Notes: generated by a model from the letters alone, not told the origin. Positions 1-10,757 are shown, counted from the first letter of the stretch. The stretch is 64,000 bases of DNA from Bacteroides sp. MSB163 (GCF_036416795.1 NZ_CP143867.1:1426001-1490000); one strand, 5' to 3'. A program made the numbers and translations.

Positions 1-3000
1 GACCAATATTGGATATTGACTTGGGGAGACGGTATCTACCGTTTTCATCCGGATGCAACAGAGGATAAAATGTACACGCATCAAGAAATCTTCAATGAAA
101 AACTGCACCTGCCTGAAACCGCCTTCTTCAGTGTAGTACAAGATGATGTTTACGGCTATATATGGGTATTCGGCTACCACGAACTCTATGCTTTCAAAGT
201 GGTGGACGGACATCTGGAAAAAGTGGACCTCAGCTCGTATATGTTCGATTATAACAAAATGTTCAGCCAGATCATTAAAGACAGGGAAGGCAACCTTTGG
301 GCCGGGGCTTATGACAGCGGGTATCACTTGCTAATGGGAAATCCTGCCATAGCTAATAACTTCCTGCCCAAACTGAAAAGACATGTAGGTTTCGACACGA
401 ATATAACCACTCTGGGTATTGACCCCAACAATGGGCTCTGGTTCAATCAGGAACGTTGGGGACTCTGCTGGTATGACATAGAACAGGATAAATTCTATGA
501 CTACTCGAATACAAATTCCGGAGTGCATAATGTAGGATATATCCTCCGTTCGAAACAGCCGGGAGAATTCTGGCTGGGATGCAGAGACCAACCCACCCTC
601 TACAAGGCAAAACTAAACAGTAAAAGAGAAATTGAGTACCTACTGGCAAAGGACTTATATACACCAAAAGGGACTACTGGCAACATTACATCCATGTATG
701 AAGACAGTAAGGGAAATTTATGGGTAGCTACCACCGGACAGCTCTATCTAAAACCGGATGGCAAAGACTTTATCATCCCCGAATTCTCTCTGCCCAACAT
801 TACATCTATTGCAGAAGACGGACACGGTAACATCTGGTTGGCAACCGAAGATTCCGGTTTACATAAGGTTTCTTTAGGGGATAAACTGAAACCGATTAAA
901 CAATACTCAACCCAGAATTCATCCTTACCCAGTAACAATATTGATAAGATAGTGATCCAGGAAAACCATCTATGGATCGCCACTACTCAAGGTTCCATCC
1001 TGAAAATGGATTTCAACTCAGAGACAATGAAGGACTTCAGTAGCTCATGCGGAATGACCGGACAGTCTATTTTAGGGATGAAACATGACAGGAATACCCT
1101 TTGGATACTAACAAACCGACAATTGACTGCCTATGATATCCAGTCAGATAGATACATTCATTATTCAAATTCAGACGAATCCGTTCAGATAAACTCGTTC
1201 AAGAAGGACGTCATAGACTTGTTCAACGGCAAGCTTTATGCCGGTGGGCATGGTGGCTTTGTATCGATGGCTTCCTCAAAATTCCCGTCTAAGAAGATCA
1301 ATTCCAATCCGGTCATCATAACAGATATCAAGGTATCCAATAATTCTTTCTTCTTCAACCCCCAGCGCCAGTCGAAAGATTTATCAACCCGAAGCGTCTG
1401 GTTGGAGTCCGAAGATAACAATCTTGAAATCTTCTTCTCCGCTCTTCAATTTACAGCAACATCGAGAATAAGATACGCCTACAAGATGGATGGCGTGGAC
1501 AAGGAGTGGGTATACACCGAAACCGGTAATCGGTCGGCTTTCTACAATAAAATTCCTAAAGGATATCATACTTTCAAGGTACGCTCTACAGATGAATACG
1601 GCTACTGGAAAGACGACGTCACAGAACTGCGTATCTATAAAAAGCCGGCTTGGTACGAAACATGGTGGGCATACGGTACCTATATAACTCTCATCATTCT
1701 GGTCCTTTATTCCATCATGTTCTATTACCTGCACAGGGTAAGACGGTCCGACCAGGTTAGATTCCAGAAAGAACTGACCAAGACTAAACTGGAATATTTC
1801 ACCCACATAAGCCATGAACTGCTCACCCCGCTCACTACCATCAGTTGCGTAGCAGATGATTTGGAAGAAACAAAGGCATCTCCACAGGAAGATGTACATA
1901 TATTGAAAAGTAATGTGCTCCGCTTAAAACGCTTAATCCAGCAAGTGCTAGATTTCCGGAAAGTAGAAAACGACTCGTTTGTACTCACCCCTACCTATGG
2001 CAATATCAGCAGCTTCATCCGTGAAATCTACCATACAGGCATACGACCGATCATTGAAAAGAAAAACCTTCATTTCAGTCTTCATCTGGAAGAAAAAGAC
2101 ATTTGGGGATATATGGACTTTGACAAAATAGACAAGGTTCTGTACAACATACTCTCGAATGCGGCCAAATATACACCTGCCGATAAAAAAGTAGAGCTGA
2201 ATGTATCGACTCTGCAAAAGGATAATTCCCGATTCCTCCGGATAGAGGTGCAGGATGAAGGAATAGGCATAGACCAGAAAGAAATATCCAAGATATTCAC
2301 TCCATTCTATGTGAACAAAACAGCTTATGCGCCTCAATCAAACGGTGTAGGGCTTTCATTAACAAAGAAACTGGTGACCTTGCATAAAGGAGACATCCAG
2401 GTAGAAAGCAGTATCGGAGAAGGTTCCAGATTCACTGTTCTAATCCCTATCGACCGGAATCATTATCCGGAAATAAAGGACATTATCGAAACCAGTGAAA
2501 TACCGTCAACAGTACCGAATGAAGCAACAGAAGATACAGAGGAGAAAGAAGGTACGATATTACTGGTAGATGACAATGAAGAGTTCCTGCTATTGATGAA
2601 AAGAAAGTTGGCAACACACTACAATATACTCACTGCTACAAATGGGAAAAAAGCATTGGAAATTGTAAGAAGCGAAGACGTAAACCTGATGGTCAGCGAC
2701 TATATGATGCCCGAAATGGATGGAATCGAGCTCTGTGCAACAATGAAACAGGACATCAACACCAGCCATATACCGGTGCTGATGCTTACGGCAAAGAATT
2801 CTGTGGAAGACCAGGTGAAATGTTTCAATGCAGGAGCAAACGGCTACCTGACGAAACCATTTGAAATGAAGATGCTGAATGCACGCATTGACAATCTGAT
2901 GAGATCTAACCAGAAACGGCAAGAGAAGTTCAGAGTCGATACGGAAATCAATGTTGTAGCACTGGAATATCAGAGTACTGACGAGCAGTTCCTGGAAAAA

Positions 3001-3318
3001 GCCATCGAATGCGTTGAGAAGTATCTGGTTGAATCAGATTTTGATATAGATGCTTTCGCTTCAGAACTTAATGTCTCCAAATCCACTCTAAACAGGAAAA
3101 TGAAGGTTATGACCGGGCTTTCACCTGTTGAGTTTATCCGGAATATCAGACTTAAACATGCCTGTACAATACTAAAAAAGCCTTTTGTGAATATATCCGA
3201 AGTGGCTTATGCCGTAGGTTTCTCCAATCCTAAATACTTCACAAAATGCTTCAAAAACGAATTTGATATGACTCCCACTGAGTATCAGAAAAAAGAAGAA
3301 GAGAAATCTTCAATGTAG
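1..3318 (+). CDS. Hybrid two-component system regulator (HTCS), 5' end outside window
   Basis: One-protein sensor, kinase and transcription factor that senses a glycan fragment in the periplasm and activates a PUL. The frame is open from base 1, so the start and signal peptide lie upstream. Counting from codon 16: repeated two-component-regulator propeller blades (recurrent NLWxA/NIWLA motifs) to about residue 460, a Y_Y_Y domain at about 470-540, one membrane segment at about 550-573, a HisKA box with SHELLTPL at about 600, a HATPase_c domain to about 812 (DEGIGI, NGVGLSL), a receiver domain at about 847-965 (VDDNEE, acceptor Asp in SDYMMPEMDG, Lys in LTKPF) and an AraC-type HTH at about 995-1095. 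All phosphorelay residues are visible. The natural target is PUL1 at 6277-15231, though a kinase gene of opposite orientation lies between. Confidence 0.95.
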   Translation, partial: DQYWILTWGDGIYRFHPDATEDKMYTHQEIFNEKLHLPETAFFSVVQDDVYGYIWVFGYHELYAFKVVDGHLEKVDLSSYMFDYNKMFSQIIKDREGNLWAGAYDSGYHLLMGNPAIANNFLPKLKRHVGFDTNITTLGIDPNNGLWFNQERWGLCWYDIEQDKFYDYSNTNSGVHNVGYILRSKQPGEFWLGCRDQPTLYKAKLNSKREIEYLLAKDLYTPKGTTGNITSMYEDSKGNLWVATTGQLYLKPDGKDFIIPEFSLPNITSIAEDGHGNIWLATEDSGLHKVSLGDKLKPIKQYSTQNSSLPSNNIDKIVIQENHLWIATTQGSILKMDFNSETMKDFSSSCGMTGQSILGMKHDRNTLWILTNRQLTAYDIQSDRYIHYSNSDESVQINSFKKDVIDLFNGKLYAGGHGGFVSMASSKFPSKKINSNPVIITDIKVSNNSFFFNPQRQSKDLSTRSVWLESEDNNLEIFFSALQFTATSRIRYAYKMDGVDKEWVYTETGNRSAFYNKIPKGYHTFKVRSTDEYGYWKDDVTELRIYKKPAWYETWWAYGTYITLIILVLYSIMFYYLHRVRRSDQVRFQKELTKTKLEYFTHISHELLTPLTTISCVADDLEETKASPQEDVHILKSNVLRLKRLIQQVLDFRKVENDSFVLTPTYGNISSFIREIYHTGIRPIIEKKNLHFSLHLEEKDIWGYMDFDKIDKVLYNILSNAAKYTPADKKVELNVSTLQKDNSRFLRIEVQDEGIGIDQKEISKIFTPFYVNKTAYAPQSNGVGLSLTKKLVTLHKGDIQVESSIGEGSRFTVLIPIDRNHYPEIKDIIETSEIPSTVPNEATEDTEEKEGTILLVDDNEEFLLLMKRKLATHYNILTATNGKKALEIVRSEDVNLMVSDYMMPEMDGIELCATMKQDINTSHIPVLMLTAKNSVEDQVKCFNAGANGYLTKPFEMKMLNARIDNLMRSNQKRQEKFRVDTEINVVALEYQSTDEQFLEKAIECVEKYLVESDFDIDAFASELNVSKSTLNRKMKVMTGLSPVEFIRNIRLKHACTILKKPFVNISEVAYAVGFSNPKYFTKCFKNEFDMTPTEYQKKEEEKSSM

Positions 3319-3331
3319 ATACTTTGAAAGG

Positions 3332-3349
3332 TGTCTTATGAATAAGACA
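3332..3349. terminator. Short inverted repeat between convergent genes
   Basis: TGTCTTAT and ATAAGACA form a perfect 8-bp inverted repeat with a 2-base centre, overlapping the stop codon of the kinase gene and 14 bp beyond the HTCS stop. No T run follows on either strand, so a bidirectional terminator role is only a weak inference. Confidence 0.3.
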
Positions 3350-5996
3350 TAAATGCCAACCAGCCCACAAGCCACAGAGAAATAGCTGTATAAAAAGAGA
3401 ATTCAAAGGCGCAATCTTTCAGATATCTGTTATATTGCGCCAATTCACTGCCAATAGAAGATTCAAATTTCGTCTCCATATCTGTTCTGAAAGCAAAATA
3501 CAAAGGTTCAACAACCTTCTCCTCAAAAGTAAGGTTTAACAAGTGATTATACTTTTTCCGCTTGACAGGGAAAGTGAAATAACAGCTTTTTATCAGAAAA
3601 TAAGTAGGAATAAGCAATATCCCTGCTAATAAGTAAGGCGCCTGAGGCAGAAATACTTCCAATATAAGATATACGGTATAATAAATCATTGCTCCCAAAA
3701 GAGAACCCATAACAATACTTCCAATCAAAGCTGCATTAGCCACAAAATAAATCAGAATAATAAAAATGACGGATATCGTTACAATCGTTTCGACAGAACA
3801 AACGGGCAACGGATTCTCCGTAAACGGAAGCCCATACACGACTAATGTAAATACAGAGATTAAAACAGGAATAATACAGAATATTGCCAGCAAAACAGGC
3901 ACAGATGCAAGTATCCTGTTATGCATACGTATATCCCGAAGGTTCGTATTCAAAAAATCCGTGGCAACACGAAAGCCAGAGACGGCCGCATCTTTACTAT
4001 CTATTTTTTCGATGAATTCGAGGTATTTTACAGTTTCCTGCTCATAAGTAAATTTGGGAGAAAGATCCTTAAAAGGGTCTTCCTGAAAAAAGACAGTCAG
4101 CCAGTCCTTCAGATATCCGTTTTCCAGTTCATTCCTGAGTTCTTTCCATGGAATAGCCTTCAAATCCTCCAGATCAGTTACATATTTATCGCTATCCTTG
4201 AAATAATAATAAGGCAAAGCTCCCAACCCTTTAATCATCTTGAAAGTAGCGATGATCCAGTTATAAGGTCCCGCTTTTCGAAGATTATCTTTAGATTCCA
4301 GTTCAAAACAGTAACTTATCCACTCAACCTTATCTTCATACACTTCCTTAGATTTCAGATAGAAATAAAGCCGCGAACCTTTCATACCCGAAAACATTCT
4401 GAGGATATTATCAACAGATTCGTGGTTCACATCATTCTCAGATGTATCCTTATAAACCATCAACTGTTGATTGATGAATTGGGCTATTTGCGTATACGTG
4501 AAATAATAATCACTTGCGGTTTCATCCATTTGCAGGGTGAAGGAAACTTTGGGATTTAAGTTATAAAGTACACCATAAGTCACGGCAGCATCGGATGTAG
4601 TGAAGCCTTCTAATTGAGTGCGTATCTTTTCTACTAATTCTTTATCACGGGCAGAAAGCCAGATCAGGAATGATTCTTCTGCCAGGTCATTCCACGAATC
4701 AGAGTTCAGAATGTTATTAGAAACATAATAAAGAATTTCCCCCGGAGTATTACAGTGTCCCGAATTTCCCTTTTCATCGGTCAATTCATAAGGACGCGAA
4801 GGATCAAGGGTATAGATCAAACGCCACAAAGCTTCCCGTTGTCGCCCCTCCTCATTGAATAACGGCGTAACTTTATCCGTAAGCTGATTCAAGCCGCGAG
4901 CATTGAAAAAAAGAAAAAGGGAATCATTAGAATTCACCAATGCCGTCTGATAGGTATTAAAATTCTTAATAAGAGATTGGGCTATTCCCTCAACTGTAGT
5001 TTGCGGACATCCATCAATATCATAATAGGGCATATCCAATACACTTTCTTCCCGGGCCCAACGACCAATTTCAGCAAAACCATAACGTTTTTCCGGCTGT
5101 GGTGCAGTCAATGCTCTTATCAATTGCAACGTATGTTCGGACAAGTCCGTTGGAAAAGGTAAATCCCCCGTACGTTTGCGCTGCATCAATTCAAATTCTC
5201 TCTCTTTAAATTCTTTCTCCCCCATCCACAGGCAGAGTAACACCATGCCAAGAGAGTAGAAATCACTCTTCGTATCAATCTCCACTCTGTTCTCACCGGG
5301 AACCGTATAATACATTTCAGGAGCTGCATAGATGCGAGTGCGTGCTTGGTCAGTACAGGCCACTCCATTCTGATCACATCTTACTGATATACCAAAGTCT
5401 CCCAGCAACACTTGCTTTTGACTTTCATCGGCAAAAAAGAAGTTACCCGGCTTGATGTCACGATGAATGAACCCATGCTTATGGCAAAAATCAATGGCAG
5501 CGGCTGCCTGTTTAGCTATTTCACAAAGCTTCCTTTCATTTCCCTTCAAGTTTATCTTATCCAGAGACCCGCCGCTACAATAGGTCATTATTTCATAATG
5601 CCTCAATTCATCGGAAACATGTGGATTATTCCACTGGCCGTGATCTATAATATCTACCAATAAACCGGAATGTGGAGTTTGTCTGATAATTTCCAGAATA
5701 TGATGATTAGGGGGAGGTTCAATGCCAGCATAATAGAGCTTCAAGACATATTTTTCGCCCTTATTTTCCACCAAAAAGATCTGTGCTTCTCCCGTCCCTT
5801 CTGAAAGGATATCTATCACTTTGTAGTTCAGCCCACCAATTAAATACTCCCTATCATGTTGACGGGTGATAATCTCAATATTTTTTTGCTGTTCGGCACG
5901 CAGGGTTTTATCCGCACTATCTGCTGGGCGGAGAGTTATATCATGATCCGCATCACCAGGACGCAATGTTTTATCAATGTCTCCCAAGTCACTCAT
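3336..5996 (-). CDS. Membrane-anchored Ser/Thr protein kinase
   Basis: Hanks-type kinase of 886 residues. The kinase domain lies at about 55-310: VLKLYY (ATP-binding Lys), HRDIKPGN (catalytic loop), GDFGIS (Mg-binding DFG) and a degenerate APEMYY P+1 loop. A long cytosolic linker of no recognised family follows, then a cluster of hydrophobic segments at about 690-810 and one at the C terminus, so the kinase is probably tethered to the inner membrane. The N terminus carries three near-repeats, KTLRP, ITLRP and KTLRA, with Thr at 10, 21 and 31; these look like phospho-Thr docking or autophosphorylation sites. The gene sits between the HTCS and the structural genes of PUL1 but faces the other way. 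Its role is not known; a link to the PUL is inferred only from position. Confidence 0.85.
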   Translation of the reverse strand: MSDLGDIDKTLRPGDADHDITLRPADSADKTLRAEQQKNIEIITRQHDREYLIGGLNYKVIDILSEGTGEAQIFLVENKGEKYVLKLYYAGIEPPPNHHILEIIRQTPHSGLLVDIIDHGQWNNPHVSDELRHYEIMTYCSGGSLDKINLKGNERKLCEIAKQAAAAIDFCHKHGFIHRDIKPGNFFFADESQKQVLLGDFGISVRCDQNGVACTDQARTRIYAAPEMYYTVPGENRVEIDTKSDFYSLGMVLLCLWMGEKEFKEREFELMQRKRTGDLPFPTDLSEHTLQLIRALTAPQPEKRYGFAEIGRWAREESVLDMPYYDIDGCPQTTVEGIAQSLIKNFNTYQTALVNSNDSLFLFFNARGLNQLTDKVTPLFNEEGRQREALWRLIYTLDPSRPYELTDEKGNSGHCNTPGEILYYVSNNILNSDSWNDLAEESFLIWLSARDKELVEKIRTQLEGFTTSDAAVTYGVLYNLNPKVSFTLQMDETASDYYFTYTQIAQFINQQLMVYKDTSENDVNHESVDNILRMFSGMKGSRLYFYLKSKEVYEDKVEWISYCFELESKDNLRKAGPYNWIIATFKMIKGLGALPYYYFKDSDKYVTDLEDLKAIPWKELRNELENGYLKDWLTVFFQEDPFKDLSPKFTYEQETVKYLEFIEKIDSKDAAVSGFRVATDFLNTNLRDIRMHNRILASVPVLLAIFCIIPVLISVFTLVVYGLPFTENPLPVCSVETIVTISVIFIILIYFVANAALIGSIVMGSLLGAMIYYTVYLILEVFLPQAPYLLAGILLIPTYFLIKSCYFTFPVKRKKYNHLLNLTFEEKVVEPLYFAFRTDMETKFESSIGSELAQYNRYLKDCAFEFSFYTAISLWLVGWLAFMSYS

Positions 5997-6276
5997 AGTC
6001 CTATATAAATTACAGATTTTAAACTTCCAAAGATATCATTTATTCATGGAATACGATGAATACATATAAAAAAACGCACGGATTCTCATAAAATAAGTGT
6101 CTTTTTGACGCAGTTAAGGTATACAAATAACGCATTCCTCGCTCTGTATCCCTTTCTGCCTCATTTGAGTACTCTTCCCGGTTCTTTTCTATATTTATTT
6201 GCACCGGCCTTAAAGACCGTAAATCAGCAATAAGGACAAAGAGTTTCAGTGACCAATCCTTTTAATAATAATATAT
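5997..6276. promoter_or_regulatory. Divergent regulatory region between kinase and PUL1
   Basis: No gene is seen in these 280 bp. For the kinase (minus strand), a match to the Bacteroides -7 box, read as CAAAGATA on the plus strand, lies at 6028-6035, about 30 bp from the ATG. For PUL1 (plus), TTTATTTG at about 6196-6203 is one mismatch from TAnnTTTG. The pentamer ACGCA occurs at 6074, 6108 and 6130; the last two are 22 bp apart, the spacing of the clearer HTCS-type direct repeat in front of PUL3, but the match is too short to call a site. Confidence 0.35.
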
Positions 6277-7620
6277 ATGAAAGACAAATTTCTCAAATCA
6301 ATCCAAAGAAAGAGCTGGCTGTTGCTGGCCTTGTTCTTCATCAGCAGTTGTAGCAATGAAGACATCGTGAAACATCCCGTCATCACCAACAAGTATGATC
6401 CCTCAAAGCCTCAGGCACTGACCGGCTTTATCCCGGAAAAAGGAGGAATAGGTGACAAAATCATTGTTCAGGGAAACTTCGGTACAGACCTGTCCAAGAT
6501 GAAAGTGTTCTTTGCCGATACCAAAGAGGCTAACATCATATCAAGTGACGGAACTTCAATTTACTGTACCGTACCTAAACAACCAGGCGGTAATAATTCT
6601 GTTAAAGTCATTGTAGACGATAAAGAGCTTACCATCGACAAAACATTTGCCTACACACAGGTACAGAAAGTCTCTACAGTTTGCGGAACCTACAATAAAA
6701 GAGGAGATACCGATGGAAACATCTACGATGCACTATTCAATAATGTATTTGCTGTCGGCATAGTGGCAGGAGACAACATTGTAGCAGTAGAATCGGACAA
6801 GCAACGGGTACGCCTGATTTCAGAGAGCGAAAACCTGGTTACAACCCTGATAAGTGGATTCAAAGCAGGTAAACCTGCAATCAATAAAAACCGTGATAAA
6901 ATGTATTTTATTGATGTCAAATCAGCTAAAGTGTATATCCTGCGCCGTGAAAATAGTTGGCAACCGGAGCTATTGCGCGAAGGTATCACCGAATTATCCG
7001 CCAACAGTGGTGAAACCTGGTCCTGCGTTATTGACGATGAAGAAAAATACCTCTATACAAGAAATCACCTGGGAATCTTCGTACGTATCAATCTGACTGA
7101 AAAAGATGATAGCGGACAGTACAAAGTAGAAAAACTCCTTGAACACCGCTGGGACTTTGAAGCTTGGGTTTCCGACCATTGTAGCTATCTGGCTTATAGC
7201 CGTGTAGAAGATTGCTTCTATTTTGCAGAAGACAGGACACATGCTGTATACCGGATTAAGCAGAACGCCGACGGCACATGGTCGGACGAAAGATATGCCG
7301 GAAACGGCTGGCCTAACCAAACCAATACGGAAGGTTATCGGGAAGAGATACAGTTTGCCTGGCCAAATGGAGTAACTGTTGACAATGAAGGCAACATATA
7401 TGTAGTAAACGCAGGCGGACAATCCATCCGAAAAATATCCTACCCGGATGGCTACGTAACAATTGCTGCCGGCGGCACCATGTCGGGCGAAACTGAAACA
7501 GACGGACTTCCACTGGAATGTACATTCCTATACCCCAAAGATATAGCTATGGATTCTGAAGAAAACTTCTATATAGCCGGAGGTGCAGGATTGAATGTGC
7601 GTAAACTCGCTATAGAATAA
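6277..7620 (+). CDS. IPT/TIG and NHL-repeat surface lipoprotein (PUL1)
   Basis: A 447-residue lipoprotein: hydrophobic leader and SPII site FFISSC with Cys25. An IPT/TIG immunoglobulin-like domain spans about 45-125 (GFIPEKGGIGDKIIVQG), followed by NHL-type propeller repeats to the end (NGVTVDNEGNIYVVNAGG, YPKDIAMDSEENFYIAGG). Proteins of this type are common first or late genes of Bacteroides PULs and are thought to sit on the cell surface and bind or present glycan; no enzymatic residues are evident. It is the first gene of the PUL1 operon, 34 bp ahead of SusC. Confidence 0.85.
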   Translation: MKDKFLKSIQRKSWLLLALFFISSCSNEDIVKHPVITNKYDPSKPQALTGFIPEKGGIGDKIIVQGNFGTDLSKMKVFFADTKEANIISSDGTSIYCTVPKQPGGNNSVKVIVDDKELTIDKTFAYTQVQKVSTVCGTYNKRGDTDGNIYDALFNNVFAVGIVAGDNIVAVESDKQRVRLISESENLVTTLISGFKAGKPAINKNRDKMYFIDVKSAKVYILRRENSWQPELLREGITELSANSGETWSCVIDDEEKYLYTRNHLGIFVRINLTEKDDSGQYKVEKLLEHRWDFEAWVSDHCSYLAYSRVEDCFYFAEDRTHAVYRIKQNADGTWSDERYAGNGWPNQTNTEGYREEIQFAWPNGVTVDNEGNIYVVNAGGQSIRKISYPDGYVTIAAGGTMSGETETDGLPLECTFLYPKDIAMDSEENFYIAGGAGLNVRKLAIE

Positions 7621-7654
7621 ACTCCTTCCCGTAAATCAATAAATAAACTAATAT

Positions 7655-10600
7655 ATGAAAAATAGATTTTTCCTTATACTTTCATTCCTATTGCTTGCAA
7701 GTGTGCTTCCACTTGCCGCACAGAATGGTTTCACCGTATCCGGTATTGTGATGACGGAGCAAGGTGAAGAATTACCCGGTGTTACGATTCAATATAAAAA
7801 CAATCCTTCCAAAGGAGCTATCACGGATGTTGATGGTAATTTCCGCATGGACAATGTTCCCGCCAATACAGTATTGGTGTTTACCTACATAGGTTATGCA
7901 CCCCAGGAACTGGTGGTAAACGGAAATAAAACCAAGCAAAAGATTGCACTGAAAGAAATTGTAAATGAGACCGATGAGGTAGTGATTGTAGGTCGTGGTA
8001 CTCAACGTAAAATCTCGGTAGTAGGTGCGGTAACTAACGTAAAGGCATCTGATTTACAAGTTCCTTCATCCTCGGTAACAAACATGTTGGGAGGTCGTGT
8101 ACCGGGCATCATTGCCGTAACCCGAAGCGGTGAGCCTGGCAATGACTTTTCTGAATTCTGGATTCGTGGTATCAGTACTTTCGGTGCAGGTGCATCCGCT
8201 TTAGTGTTAATTGACGGTGTAGAAGGCGACCTGAATATACTTGATCCTGCCGATATTGAAAGCTTCACCATCCTGAAAGATGCTTCCTCTACAGCTGTAT
8301 ATGGTGTACGCGGTGCCAACGGTGTGGTACTCGTTACAACAAAGCGCGGTAAATCGGGTAAACTGAATATCAGTGTGAAAAGTAATGTCGGGCTTTCCTA
8401 TTCTGCACGCAATCCCGAATATGTGGACGGATATACATACGCACAACTGGCCAACGAAGCCTCCGTTGTACGAGGTGGACGTCCTGTATATAGTAATGCC
8501 GAGTTAAACCTGATAGAAACAGGACTGGACCCGGATTTATATCCCAATGTAAACTGGCGCGATGTCATGCTGAAAGATTATGTATGGAACAATCAGCATC
8601 ACATCAGTATCAATGGTGGTGGAACGAATGCACGTTACTACATGAGTGTGGGCCTCCAACACAAGGATGCCATCTATAAGCAAGATAAAGGAATTAAAAA
8701 CTATGATAATAGTGTAGGTTATAATAAATACAATTTCCGCGCAAATATCGATGCTAACCTAACCAAAAGTACTATTATTGAGCTGGGCTTATCAACAGAG
8801 ATTGTAACCAACTCTTTCCCCGGATATGCCAATGATACGAAAGCCTTGTGGCAAACACAAGCCAACCTGACCCCTGTGACCGTTCCGGTACTTTATTCGG
8901 ATGGTTCGCTTCCAGCCTACGGTGCCAGTGCTGACCAACAGAACCCATATATCTTACTAAACTATACAGGTTATAAGAAGAGAAATGAAACGACAAGCAG
9001 TATCCGCCTACGCCTTGAACAAGATTTTGACCAATGGATAAAAGGTCTGAAGGCGGAAGCCACCATGTCAATCAATACTTTTTCTTCCCTCTTACAGTCT
9101 CAGACAAAAACTCCCGCACTCTATTATGCTCAAGGAAGAAACAGAGATGGCTCTTTGAACCTGATAGAAAAGGTCGCTAGAACAGACGATAAATACGAAT
9201 CTACCAATTCAACCACACGGAAAATCTATTTCGATGCCCGTATAAATTACAACCGTTTATTCAACGAACAGCATCGCGTAACCGGATTACTTGATTTCTA
9301 TATGGAAGACTTCATTACCGGTGAAGCACAAACACTTATTGCATCCATTCCTAAAAGATACACAGGTTTAGCCGGCCGTGCCACTTATGCTTATAAAGAC
9401 ACTTACTTCTTGGAAGGAAACATCGGCTATACCGGTTCAGAAGCATTTGAAAAAGGACAAAAATTCGGTGTATTCCCTGCAATCTCAGCAGGTTGGGTGC
9501 CCACACAATATGAATGGGTACAGAAGAATCTGCCTTTCATCAACTTTTTTAAAATCAGAGCTTCTTATGGTATCGTAGGTAACGACCGACTTACCAATGA
9601 TAACAGCATACGCTTTCCGTTCCTTTCCACCATGAAAGAAGGTAGCGGAGCAGGTATCTGGGGAAGCGGTCAAACTATTTATGAAGACCAGGAGGCTTCT
9701 CAGAATCTGCGTTGGGAGAAAGCCAAGAAGGTCGACATAGGTATTGACGGACAGTTATTTAATAATAGCGTAGACTTTACTATCGACTTCTTTAGCGAAC
9801 GCCGTACAGGCATCTTCCAACAGCGTGCCAGTATCCCTGACGAAATGGGATTAGCTACATTACCTTGGGCAAATGTAGGTGAAATGAAAAGCTGGGGAGC
9901 TGATGGCAACATCTCATATACCTATCGATTCAAAAATGATATGAGTCTGACAGGCCGTGCTAACTTCACTTACTCTAACAACAAACTGCTTGAATACGAA
10001 CAAAGTGGTATCAAATACCCCTATCAAGCATGGAAAGGAACACCTTGGGGGACTCAACGAGGACTGGTGGCCTTAGGATTATTTAAAGACCAGGCAGACA
10101 TTGATGCAAGTCCCAAACAGACTTTCACAAGCAATGTAATGCCAGGAGACATCAAATACAAAGATATCAATGGAGACGGCAAAATTGACAGTTACGATGA
10201 AGTACCTATCTGTTATTCTAACGTACCACGCCTGCAATACGGATTCGGTTTGGAATTTCATTGGAAAAGACTAACCGTAAGTGCCCTGCTTGAAGGAGTA
10301 GGTCAAGTAAACTTCCTGTATGGAGGAAACGGCTTCCACCCTTTCAACGGTGGACAAACAGGAAACATACTCAGCATTGTGGCAGATGCCAGCAATCGTT
10401 GGACACCGGCTTCCTATTCCGGAACCAAGGACACGGAAAATCCAAACGCGCGTTTCCCACGTCTCACTTATGGAGAGAATAAAAACAATAATCAGGCATC
10501 CACATTCTGGATTGCAGACGGATCTTATGTACGTTTGAAGAATGTACAAATCATGTATGACATCACTCTACCATGCTTCAAGAAAATCGGTTTGCAAGGC

Positions 10601-10738
10601 TGTCAGATCAGTTTGATCGGTGATAATCTTCACTGCTGGGACAAAATTAAATTATGGGATCCAGCACAAGCGTCTGACAACGGTGCGGTATACCCACTAC
10701 AACGCGTATTCACCATACAGGCAAATCTTCAATTCTAA
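7655..10738 (+). CDS. SusC-like TonB-dependent outer-membrane transporter (PUL1)
   Basis: A 1027-residue outer-membrane importer of oligosaccharides powered by TonB. Signal peptide ending PLAAQ at about 22; carboxypeptidase-regulatory-like domain at about 25-105 (GITDVDGNF-type motif: AITDVDGNFRMDNVP); TonB-box-like TDEVVIVGRGTQ; plug domain with the SusC signature VLIDGVEGDLN and TILKDASSTAVYGVRGANG; then the 22-strand barrel to a terminal aromatic (ANLQF). It lacks an N-terminal STN domain, which fits HTCS rather than ECF/FecR control. The SusD partner follows after 19 bp. Confidence 0.96.
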   Translation: MKNRFFLILSFLLLASVLPLAAQNGFTVSGIVMTEQGEELPGVTIQYKNNPSKGAITDVDGNFRMDNVPANTVLVFTYIGYAPQELVVNGNKTKQKIALKEIVNETDEVVIVGRGTQRKISVVGAVTNVKASDLQVPSSSVTNMLGGRVPGIIAVTRSGEPGNDFSEFWIRGISTFGAGASALVLIDGVEGDLNILDPADIESFTILKDASSTAVYGVRGANGVVLVTTKRGKSGKLNISVKSNVGLSYSARNPEYVDGYTYAQLANEASVVRGGRPVYSNAELNLIETGLDPDLYPNVNWRDVMLKDYVWNNQHHISINGGGTNARYYMSVGLQHKDAIYKQDKGIKNYDNSVGYNKYNFRANIDANLTKSTIIELGLSTEIVTNSFPGYANDTKALWQTQANLTPVTVPVLYSDGSLPAYGASADQQNPYILLNYTGYKKRNETTSSIRLRLEQDFDQWIKGLKAEATMSINTFSSLLQSQTKTPALYYAQGRNRDGSLNLIEKVARTDDKYESTNSTTRKIYFDARINYNRLFNEQHRVTGLLDFYMEDFITGEAQTLIASIPKRYTGLAGRATYAYKDTYFLEGNIGYTGSEAFEKGQKFGVFPAISAGWVPTQYEWVQKNLPFINFFKIRASYGIVGNDRLTNDNSIRFPFLSTMKEGSGAGIWGSGQTIYEDQEASQNLRWEKAKKVDIGIDGQLFNNSVDFTIDFFSERRTGIFQQRASIPDEMGLATLPWANVGEMKSWGADGNISYTYRFKNDMSLTGRANFTYSNNKLLEYEQSGIKYPYQAWKGTPWGTQRGLVALGLFKDQADIDASPKQTFTSNVMPGDIKYKDINGDGKIDSYDEVPICYSNVPRLQYGFGLEFHWKRLTVSALLEGVGQVNFLYGGNGFHPFNGGQTGNILSIVADASNRWTPASYSGTKDTENPNARFPRLTYGENKNNNQASTFWIADGSYVRLKNVQIMYDITLPCFKKIGLQGCQISLIGDNLHCWDKIKLWDPAQASDNGAVYPLQRVFTIQANLQF

Positions 10739-10757
10739 TATAAAAAACGAAATCATT

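Noticed and set aside
3921..4559. Plus-strand frame of 212 codons within the kinase gene
   Set aside because: No domain or leader, and it lies fully inside the kinase frame on the other strand.
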